Shown: one piece after another, positions 35,225 to 44,298 of the stretch
Numbering within the stretch: the stretch's first letter is position 1
How the letters are laid out: the number at the start of each line of letters is the position of its first letter
From: Corylus avellana
Taxonomy: Eukaryota > Streptophyta > Magnoliopsida > Fagales > Betulaceae
Reading direction: 5' to 3'
Length of the DNA: 64,000 nt
NCBI RefSeq assembly: GCF_901000735.1
Contig: NC_081542.1
Span: 24,629,093-24,693,092, forward strand
Notes under the pieces: model-generated
The model's database searches: none
The model's input: only the letters and a program-made list of their open reading frames with translations
Told to the model about the DNA's origin: nothing
Program-made: the position numbers and the translations under genes

Positions 35225-35902
35225 GAAGCTCAGATCTGGTGTTTGTCAAGTGGGAAGCAGAAGCATGGAGGCTGGAGCCCGTTTCCGTAAAGAGCTTTTG
35301 AATAATAATAATAATAAAAGGCCTGATGTTATACAAAGGAAAAATGAGAGGGAAAAAGTAGCCGAAAGAAAGAAAAGAGAAAGAAACAAAAAAAAGTCGT
35401 CGGAAATGTGAAAGAAACGATACGAGCTGATTGCTCCGTTTGGCATTGGATTCCTTTGACAATGGACAGCACAAAAGTGTAGATTTGTGCCAAAACCCTA
35501 CCAAACAACTCTTTTTTTTTAATTTTTTTTTTTTTTTTTAAGCTACCAAACAACTCTTAACAATAAATAACATTCTCTCTAGAAGCCTTTCATCTTCTCT
35601 TTCCTTCGAGAAAAAAAAAATTAAGTAGTGAAGATCTAGATTTAGGGTTGTGGGTTTTTTTCATTTATTTTTATTTTTTAGTTCTCCTAGCTTTCGGGTT
35701 GAGGACTAATAGATCGGTGTGGGGTCTATCTCTCACAGTTAAATTTTTTTTTTTTAGTTTTTTATTTTTTTATTTGGGATACCTATGTTCTAGATTTAGT
35801 CTGCACGAATTAGATCTATTCCTCCATTGTAATGTACAAGTGTTAGCAGAAACTTGAAGTCATTTTTATGACTTTGTAACCTCATAGCGAGATTTGTAAG
35901 CA
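35225..35902. other. junction region between units 1 and 2
   Basis: No gene. An ATT/AAT repeat (about 35300-35317), long T runs, and unique sequence up to a sharp breakpoint at about 35903, where GART exon 3 homology starts in mid-exon. Confidence 0.55.
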
Positions 35903-36350
35903 AATCCGAGCTTATCCCATATCCATAGTAAACATCCATCCGTCACTCATTCCACCTTTTGGAGGCAAAGGGTATTATGGTATGAAGGTGCATAAGGCAG
36001 TCATTGCTTCTGGAGCAAGGTAGGTTGCAGTATTTGATGTCATATATCTAAACAAATATTGTTTCCTGACCAAGCATAAGGGATTTGCCCATTTTTATCC
36101 AACTTTTTTATTTCCATTAATTATAGTGTATATGAAGAGAAGTCCAATTATTATGTTTTTGTTCATTTGCGCTTGGTTAGATACTCAGGTCCAACCGTTC
36201 ATTTTGTTGATGAGCACTACGACACTGGGCGTATCCTTGCTCAACGCGCGTGTTGTCCCTGTGCTTGCTAACGACACTGCAGAGGAGCTGGCAACACGAG
36301 TTCTTCGAGAGGTAATGTGATTTTAACGCTGGGCGCATCATAATTTTCCC

Positions 36351-36390
<40 letters not shown>

Positions 36391-36864
36391 AGGGTGTGTT
36401 AGGTTTTTCCTGTGCAATAAAGTTGAGAAAACCTGAATCATTAGTCATTTGTCAACTGTTTTAACTTTGGGACAATAGTAACACCGAGTTCTGGCTGGTT
36501 CCTATTGAATGATTTTATGTCTTTTGGTGCCAAATGATAGAATAACCTCTAAGCTCACCGATCCTCCATCCATGATTGTCTGAATCCCAGACCTGTGTCT
36601 TTCGAAGGAGGAGAAATACCCTCTTGAATGATAAAATTACAGGATTCTTGGGCATAAACTTTCCACTTGGGTGTGATTCCTTTTTGTGACATTTTTATTG
36701 TTTTTATTTTTTATTTTTATTATTTATTTATTTATTTTTATCAAATTAGGAGCATCGGCTATATGTGGAGGTGACAGAAGCATTGTGTGAAGAGTGAATA
36801 ATTTGGAGGGAAGATAGTGTTCCTCTCATCCGGAGCAAAGAAAACCCAAGTGAGTTCAGGTAGC
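35903..36864 (+). pseudogene. truncated GART pseudogene, copy 2
   Basis: Homology begins within exon 3 at ATCCGAGC, so the transit peptide, phosphate-binding motif and half the exon are absent. Remaining exons: to 36019, 36181-36311 and 36750-36864. Exon 4 carries four extra bases (CAACGCGCGTG instead of CAACGTG), a frame shift, and the last exon has TGA in place of a CGG codon (GAAGAGTGAATA). It still has splice borders and the catalytic NIHPS region. It cannot make a working enzyme. Confidence 0.92.
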
Positions 36865-37989
36865 AAAACAGAACATTAGAAATTTTTGCTTTTTGTAGGG
36901 TTTAGCTTTTTCTCTATCACTTTTGCCTAGTCTCAATATATATACTAACATACTTGAATACGTTTTTATACCCAAAATTGAGTAAAAAAAAAAAAACTCT
37001 CCTACCTAGCCGATTATTGGGGAAAAAAGGAAAGGAAGAAAAAGACGCAGGAAGAGGAAAACCATTTTTAAGTAACGTGGTTTCTGTTTCATTATGTATG
37101 ACTAAATTGCCTTGCACTTGAGTTTTGTTATGTTGTTAGACCATTGTTGTATGTGCAACAGGCAGAGTTTGAAGATTTTTGTATAAATATTATGAGTAAT
37201 GCTTTCTTTGCACCCATTTATTACATTCATATCGTATTGGTTGATGTGTCGTGTTTTAAGTGACTTACAATGTGCTACACCTGCCGGCCAATATAAAATG
37301 AGTGTAATCAATTGGGTATGAAGAGTAGCTTTTACTCAAATATCATGGTGTTTGCAAACTCGTGTTTTAAGACTTTTTTATGTAAATTTCTACTCAAATT
37401 TTTTTGTTGGCGGAGCGAGATGTTAATTTTTCATCATTATGTCATCCTAAAATAAGGTTACAATTTATGTACTGTTCCAGTTCATTTTTCACCTCATGTA
37501 TGATGGTGTGTCCACACCAAAAAAAAAAAAAAAAAAAAAAAGTTTATTTTGTTCACAATTTTTTTTGACGGGAGACCTTTAAAAAAAAAAAAAAAACGCA
37601 TATAAGACTCAAGCAGGCAATTACTTTTTTTTTTTTTTTTTTAAAGTGTCACCATGATATTCAATCTGGGTTCAATTTTAAATTGTGCACAAACATGTGG
37701 AATGTAACTCCAGAAAAGGGAAGACGTAAATAGAGCCAAAGTAAAGTTGTGTGATAAAAACAAGTCGATCGTGACTTGATTTTGCACATGAATTTCCTCA
37801 TCAATCTCTCTACTTTTCGAAATAAATCAAAGCAAGAACAGCAGAAGGACAAAGGGTAATCACACTCAAGAACTGCATGGGTCATTATATAATAATGGCT
37901 AGGAATATTACGTAACATAAAAGAAACAAACTTCAAAAAGATAACATAGTAGACCATCTTCATTCTTCAACAACGCTTCAAATTTATAA
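36865..37989. other. intergenic part of unit 2
   Basis: No gene. GART 3' flank and the shared inverted-repeat element (about 37195-37340), then poly-A/T tracts at 37520-37645. Collinear with units 1 and 3. Confidence 0.6.
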
Positions 37990-38439
37990 TCACGGAGTCC
38001 ACCATCTCAACTGAAACTCAGCCTCAAAAGTTTTTGTGCAAAAGACTACACGATCAGCTCCGTCCCCTCTGGTATTATGAATCAGCTCACGCATTCGAAT
38101 TATCGCAGAAAAATAGACTTTAATGTCTGCCGCAGTTAACATTTTGTAAGGGGTCGCAAGCACCCGTATCACTTCGGCCACTTGCGCAAACATTTGCGGT
38201 TTGTCGACACAGACGTACATGTCATTTTCAGGGAACCTATCGTCACTGCTCATGCAAAATGGGACTTTTGATGACAAAGCAACCATTAGCTGCTTGCGAG
38301 CTTCACTCAAGTTGGAACTGTTATCAAAATCCACGACAGACAAATCATTTAATATTGTACAGAATAAGCGAAGCTTAACCCAACGAAAGGACCGACAAAA
38401 CTCTATCGGCCAAGAAGGCAAGTGATAAAAGCCAGGCAT
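37990..38439 (-). CDS. unassigned small protein, family copy 2
   Basis: 149 residues from ATG, opening MPGFYHLPSWPIEF. Very similar to copy 3. Conserved blocks in order: FCRSFRWVKL (about 14-23), DLSVVDFDNSSNLSEAR, RFPENDMYVCVDKPQMF, EVIRVLATPYKMLTAADIK, YFSAIIRMRELIHNT, GADRVVFCTKTFEAEFQL. There is no signal peptide, transmembrane segment or recognised domain; hydrophobic and charged residues alternate as in a compact globular protein. An upstream noncoding exon ends at 38552 (GTTCTG/GTGAGT), and a 94-base GT-AG intron (38458-38551) precedes the start. The frame is open although the neighbouring GART copy 2 is dead. Confidence 0.65.
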   Translation of the reverse strand: MPGFYHLPSWPIEFCRSFRWVKLRLFCTILNDLSVVDFDNSSNLSEARKQLMVALSSKVPFCMSSDDRFPENDMYVCVDKPQMFAQVAEVIRVLATPYKMLTAADIKVYFSAIIRMRELIHNTRGDGADRVVFCTKTFEAEFQLRWWTP

Positions 38440-38638
38440 ATTCTTCACAGTTCACAACTGGCAACGATGATAAAAAAGAGTAATATAAGTAGGAGAAGCA
38501 GAACATTACAACTAAATTTAAACTTTGACAAATACCCACCACATCACTCACCAGAACTTGCACAGAGAAGGAGAGGGCTTCTTTGGCGAGAGGAAACAAG
38601 ATGTCTGGCGGTGAAAACAAAAGGATGTTGATAACGTC

Positions 38639-38647
38639 AATTTATAG
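38639..38647 (-). promoter_or_regulatory. TATA box of small gene copy 2
   Basis: CTATAAATT on the minus strand, about 90 bases upstream of the first-exon donor; conserved in the sister genes. Confidence 0.6.
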
Positions 38648-38683
38648 GGGGAGATCGAAGCTCAGATATGTGTTCGTCAAGTG

Positions 38684-39205
38684 ATAAACATAACATTGGC
38701 ATATGGATTAACAATCATCTGTTCAAGGTCTTACAAATCCTAGCAGTTCCTGGCCTACTTTTCCAAAGCCACGATATAAACCTTTAAATTCTTGCAACTT
38801 TTAGACGAATTGATTTTCATTACTCTTATCACACAAAAAATGCCTACATATGCAGGTAAGATATAACAAATGGACAAATTTCACAGAAACAAAGTGGAGA
38901 AGAACCTCACCAATGTGGATCATTGTCAGAGGGAATTCCCAGAAAAAGAGACGCAATAATCCCAAGGCATGTGCCAATTTGACATAAGGTTCCTAGTGAA
39001 CCTCTATATTTTGTAGGAGCAACCTACAATAGATACAGTCAAAATAAGATGAGTAAAAAACTAAATGCGTATGATTCTAAAAATTCCTCACTCCAGATCC
39101 ACTAAAGAAATACTGAGTACAGAAGTATGCTCACAACACAACACAATAATCAAAATAAAAAAACCAATCCTAAAATTAAGCATACATGTTAATCATATAA
39201 AGTCA
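38684..39205. mobile_element. 522-bp insertion carrying a captured gene fragment
   Basis: In unit 3 the sequence reads CGTCAAGTGGGAAGGAGC without interruption (about 48820-48838). Here, between CAAGTG and GGAAGGAGC, 522 bases are inserted. They include one exon of a sugar transporter with intron sequence on both sides. No clear terminal repeats were found, so the vehicle is unknown. Confidence 0.75.
38911..39023 (-). pseudogene. isolated exon of a plastidic glucose/sugar transporter
   Basis: A 113-base exon with AG acceptor and GT donor (GTGAGG) encodes VAPTKYRGSLGTLCQIG followed by TCLGIIASLFLGIPSDNDPHW. This matches, from memory, the cytosolic-loop and next membrane segment of the MFS plastidic glucose transporter (pGlcT) family, including the R-G signature. 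The frame is intact, but no other exon of this gene was found in the window. Preserved splice sites show DNA-level capture, not a retrocopy. Confidence 0.8.
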
Positions 39206-39236
39206 GGAAGGAGCAAGAGTTTTTGAATAATAATAA

Positions 39237-41350
39237 GGAAAAAATATAAAAAAGCCCCATAAACTATTAGTCGTTTTTGATTTAGCTCCTTAATGTTTCA
39301 AAAGTGATAAAGTAGCTCCCAAAACTATCAAACTGTTGCATTTTGGCCACTCCGTTAGTCAAAACTGTCAGTTTGGATAAAAAATGTCAAACGACGTCGT
39401 TTTGTTACGGGTAAGTTACTACAATGCCCTTTTATGAAAAAAAAAATTAAAAATTAAAACAACAAGCAAAACGGCACCGTTTTGTCCTCTTCTTCTCTTT
39501 CTCTCCCACTCATCTTCCTCCACCAGCGGTCCCGCTACTGAATCCACAGTATTTAGCTTATTTACTAAAGAAATTTTTGTTCTTCTACATTCACCGCAAA
39601 TAGAGAGAAAGAAACCTGAAGTACGAACTGAGTGCAGAACCCCAAAAATGCAGAAGAACAAAACTGATTTCCTCTGCATTTGTTCTCCTGCATATTTGCT
39701 TGCTTCTTCTGTTTCAAAATCACACCCCAAAATCCTTACCCTGGTTCTAAGGTACTGGTGAGCGAGAGTGAGAGAGGGGAAACAGAAGAAGAGAAAAAAC
39801 GGTTGGCGATCACGGAGAGAGAACCACGTCGCAGATTGACGATGGCGTGGATTGGCGATCGCAGAAGCAGCAGGTCTCTGCCGGAGAGTGCTTGGCAAAC
39901 CTGCGGTGGGGTCAGCAACCTTGAGAAGTGAATTGGCGAACCTTAGGAAGCGAGGTTTGGCAAACTTAAGCTGAGACCGCGGGTGCTGGCGAAACTGCAG
40001 GTTTGCTGGCGGGATTGAAGTTTCACTGGCGAGACTGCCGGTCCGCAAGTTCGCACCGATCTGCGCAACTGTGCCTGGCTTCCAGCATCCTTTCTTCATT
40101 CTTCTGCAAAAGAAAGAGAAAAATGGCCTTTGACAAACCTTAGGGAGTGAGGCCTGGTGACCTTGATGGTGACCTGTGGCAAGATTTGGCGAGCTTGAGC
40201 CGATGTTGAATACTATGGATTCGGTGGCGAGACCGCTGGTCGGTGCCCGTTGATTTGGATGTCGTGGGAGAGTGTGGCAACCTGATGAAGTATTTTGGCA
40301 ATTTTGGGGTGTGATTTTATGCACAGTGGTCCGGTGGAGGAAGATGAGTGGGAGAGAAAGAGAAGAAGAGGACAAAACGGCGCTGTTTTGCTTGTTGTTT
40401 TAATTTTAATTTTTAATTTTTTTTTTCATAAAAGGGCATTGTAGTAACTTACCCATAATAAAACGATGTCGTTTTGCATTTTCTGTCCAAACTAGGGGTG
40501 TCAAAAATAACCGAAAAATCGGAACCGGGACCGGGAAACCGGGAAACCAGGGACCCGGTTCCGGTTCCGGTTGCAAAAAATAAAAAAACCGGGACCCCGG
40601 TTCTAGTCCCGGTTTCTAGCACCCGGTAAAAACCAGGAAAACCGGAACCGGGTATTATTTTATTAAATAATATATATATATTGTCTTTGTAATATGTTTG
40701 TGAACTATTTTTATTGTGAGTGTATTTCTTTTGATTGGTAGATTATTTAAATACTTGTTTTATTTTTTATTTTTTTGGGTTTTGAATTGTTGTAGTAAGG
40801 GGTATTTATTTCTTGTGCATGTTGGTTTATTTACATACTTGTTTTTACTTTTTATTGTTTAATATTTTTTTTATGTATCTAATTTAAAATGATTTTTAGG
40901 GTATTTTAAAAAATTTGAATTTTTATTTCTTAGTCTCATATAGGCAAAAACATTGATTTTTTAGGATTTTTAGGCTTTTTTAGATTTATTTTTTAATTAT
41001 TTGGAACAATCACAATAAAGCATCTTTAATTTAGACAAAAAGATTAATAGCTTTTTTTTAAATGAGCTAACTTATGAAAAAAATAATGGGCTTATTTTAG
41101 GCCCAATACCTAAAATAAGCCCCAAACAATAATTTTTTTCAAAAACCGGTTATCGGACTGGGTAAAACCGGTTCCGGTTCCAGTTTCCCAAAACAGAGAA
41201 CCGGGGTACCCCAGTTCCGGTTCCGGTTTTGGCAAAAAACCGAAAAATCGGACTGGGTTGACACCCCTAATCCAAACTGACGATTTTGACTAACGGAGTG
41301 GCCAAAATGCAACAGTTTGGTAGTTTGTGGGACTTTTTTATATTTTTCCC
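39237..41350. mobile_element. large foldback (long inverted repeat) element
   Basis: The left arm (about 39237-39540) and right arm (about 40325-40492 continuing at 41278-41350) are reverse complements, sharing TGACTAACGGAGTGGCCAAAATG on opposite strands, AAGGGCATTGTAGTAACTTA and GAGGAAGATGAGTGGGAGAG. The right arm is split by a hAT-like element and has an internal deletion near its tip. In unit 3 the site is empty (about 48842-48862: GAGTTTTTGAATAACAATAAAATGCC); here AATAATA-like sequence flanks both ends. The 318-codon minus-strand frame inside (39419-40375) is low-complexity and is not called as a gene. Confidence 0.75.
40493..41269. mobile_element. 777-bp non-autonomous hAT-like element nested in the foldback
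   Basis: Ends TAGGGGTGTCAA and TTGACACCCCTA are perfect inverted repeats. Flanking octamers GTCCAAAC (40485-40492) and ATCCAAAC (41270-41277) give an 8-bp target duplication with one mismatch. The undisturbed left arm of the host element shows the joined sequence. Subterminal regions are dense in CCGGTTCCGG words. There is no transposase; the centre is AT-rich. Confidence 0.85.
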
Positions 41351-42983
41351 TAATAATGAAATGCCATTGGTGCAATATAATGATGTAGCGGAAGATTAAG
41401 GTAGCTAACCAAAAAAGCAGCGTCTTTGATTCTGTAAGGAGAAGCGTCTTCGTCTTCTACGTAAAAGATAAAACACGCAGAGTATTTGAGAGAGAATTCA
41501 CTGATTTGATAATAATTCAATTGGTTGAGTTTTACATAATAAGCTAGTCTATTTATAGAAGAGAAACACTTGTAGAGAAAGTAAACCTAATCTTAGTAGT
41601 AATAGTAAACCTAATCCTAGTGAAAATAATTAAAGCAAATCTAACCCTATTAAGGAAAGGAAATAAAGTTCTAATAAAATAAAATAAAATCCTAATATAA
41701 AATTGACAATGAGCGAGAATTGTGACAATTTTCGGTAAAAGGTAAAATATTTTCCATTGACTATTATTTTATGTCGCACTAAATACTCGAAAATACGAAA
41801 AACATTTTCCGTAAATCATTTTACGGCGAAACGAACGGAGCCTTAATTTAAAATAGGAAAACAATCTGCGATTTCTATAAGAGCATTCCTATTAAACCCT
41901 TTAAATTTGGCTTTTCTTTAAAAATTTGAAAAAAATTCACAAAAAAGAGTCATTTAATAAATTCTTTATTCTATTTCAAATTTAACTTTGATAAAAAAGG
42001 CTCTCCAAATACCAAGTGTCAAAAAGTGAAAGTTATTTAGTTTTTTAATAATAAGAGTAATGCTAGAATAAAGATTTATGTCTTTCTAAAATTTACATGA
42101 TTTTTAAAATTACTATTAAATTTATGATATGTAATTATTGAATTTTGATCAAATGGTAATTTCTAAAGCCACATCAATTATAAAAAAGACATACATTTTT
42201 CTTCTAGTATTACTACAATAATAAAACTCAAATTTGGGTAAAGAAGTAATTTCAATACAGATATAGTAATAGAAGATCGCCATGTTGATACATTACTATG
42301 GTACAAATATATTAATTCTACGCTACCAAAGCACATTGCATTTAAATGTCGTACGGCCGAATTATTCGCTTTTTTTTTTATTTATTTAAAGAGAAATGAT
42401 AAAATTTATTCTTTCATCCATCTCCATATAGTGAATGGATGAATCCATTATTGAATATGTGTGAGATCCACATGATATTAAATTTACAAAAAAAAAAAAA
42501 AAAAAAGGCTAAAAGATGATTGTGTAACTAACATGCCTCTTTATTTAAACGAGTGATTCCTAAGAGAGCGGTTAATTCTCACTATTTTATGCTATGAGAG
42601 TAGAATTATACAGCAGATAGACTACTTGCAAGCATATATCTTATAAAGCTCTAGTAGTATTTAAAGTTATCAAGTCTCTACCTTATCCAAGAGTAGAGTA
42701 GTTTAATAAATATTTTAGAGTAATAGCAGTTTAATTACTTAAAGAGACTTAGCTAGTTTCAATTGTTATCCATTAGTTAGCACTTTCGTTTGTATTTATA
42801 TCTTTTCATTGTATCCTTATTTAACCAAGTTCAATCAATAAAGAATAAATCATAAAATTAATCTCTTACATATTACATGTTTACAAAATGATTCACGTAA
42901 CACTGTCCATGAATCATATATTTTCTAATTTTTTGTTTAGGTTTTTTGCACATAAAAGATGTCAATGAGACATATATTTCCCC
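41351..42983. other. flank of unit 2 running into upstream region of unit 3
   Basis: 41351-42050 matches about 48850-49520. From about 42056 a MITE related to 24082-24240 follows, then sequence matching 25290-25650 (to about 42480), then directly sequence matching 29245-30290. The STA1 gene that separates these blocks in unit 1 is missing. No gene. Confidence 0.7.
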
Positions 42984-43959
42984 CCCTCTCAAAAAGTATC
43001 AAAATATCTACACACTCCCTTCTCTCTCCTGAAGCCTCCATTTTCGGCCAAGCTTGAGGAGGAGGGAAAGCCTCCTAGTTGCCCTCCTCCTCACTCTTTT
43101 TTGCAACATCCAACATCTCTTTCTTCTGAGTTTCTCTCTTCTTAAGAGAACTTTTTTACTTCTAGAGTTTTTTCTAGATTTACCTATTGTCTTTGACGAT
43201 TTACCCCTGACCCTCAAAAAACTGCAGCAACAAAGGATCGCCTCCCCCCGCTTCCGCCATGCCATGGAACGTCTTCTCCATCGCTCCACCGGCCGGATCT
43301 GTGTAGGCTTGAAGAGTGGCTTTTTCAAAGTCCAATCTACTTCTCTCCATCAGCTCCAGTCAAACACGCGCTTATCCTCCACCTTCGCCGGCGTTCCAGC
43401 TCTCCGGCGAACTCCTTTGTGGCTCCTTTCAACCACCACGCGCCGGGGCGTGGTCCACACACTCCTGCGTGTGGATCTAACGCTCCGGCGTGTGGGTCCC
43501 ACGCACCGTGTAGTGGCCGCCGAAGCCTCCCTCCGTTACAGCTGTTATGTTTTAAGTTTTTTTATGTTACTTTATGTAACTTTCTGTAATTTTCTTTGGC
43601 TTTGTTGCTTAGTTTTTATCCCGATCTGTTTGGTCTTCAGATTCTTTGTCTATGGAGTGGATCTTTTTTCCTTTTCTTTTTGGTTTCTTTTTGAAACTTT
43701 TTTTCCACAGTTTTTAGGAAGCCTATTTAGATGTTTGATAGGGGTTTTCGAACTTCCTGTGGTAGTATCCATCACCAATATGCGCTGCGGTAAGAGTTTT
43801 TTCGAGCTGCATTTGCATCTTTCTTTTCTGTTTCTGATCTCATTCATGTTTTTTGAGATCTGGCCGGTTGGAATTTTAGTTAGCTTGTTTGTTTTATTTT
43901 CTGTTCTCCTTGTATTCCTTTTTGTTTGAATGAATGTTGGTTTGTTAAGAAAAAAAACG
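42984..43959 (+). mobile_element. retroposon-like insertion with A-rich 3' end
   Basis: The sister region near 30262-30285 reads GAGACATATTTTTCCATTTTTATGAG without insert. Here about 975 bases lie between CATATATTTCCC and CATGTTTTTTCCC, a diverged target duplication of about 12 bases. The insert ends GTTTGTTAAGAAAAAAAA. Its first 550 bases are GC-richer, with an open frame (43054-43929) that resembles no protein I know; a LINE or SINE origin is inferred from the A-tail only. Confidence 0.55.
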
Positions 43960-44298
43960 CATGTTTTTTCCCTTATGAGTAAATTTTCTAAAGTCAAAGA
44001 AAATTTAAAACATCTACTTTCACGATAGAAGCAATTAGTTGGTCAATAATGGTCATGTTCTGATGCTAGATAGATATCTCATATAGATGTTTACTCTTGA
44101 AAAACCCACCGCCACCGCCCAAGCCCCATCGCCACTGCCCAGGCTAAACGCCACAGCCACCGCCGTTTTTGTTTCAAGCTTTGCCGCTTAACGGAAAACC
44201 CACAAAAAAACACTGTAAAATTATCACCAATTGTTTCCCCTATTTTATCTTTTCCAATTAATAAAATTCTTTTGAGCTCTATTTTATCCGGTATTTCA
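43960..44298. other. GART 5' flank, unit 3
   Basis: Collinear with 30285-30577, including the CCACCG-rich stretch and GCTTTGCCGCTTAACGGAAAACCC. Presumed promoter and 5' UTR of copy 3. Confidence 0.6.

Noticed and set aside
39419..40375. 318-codon minus-strand open frame inside the foldback element
   Set aside because: It spans the inverted arms and a low-complexity centre with repeated CTGGCGA/TTGGCAA words; the protein has no recognisable domain and the frame starts in arm sequence.
43054..43929. 291-codon open frame
   Set aside because: It lies inside a retroposon-like insert; the product is very rich in Phe/Leu because of T-rich DNA, with no recognisable domain. Described as part of the insert only.
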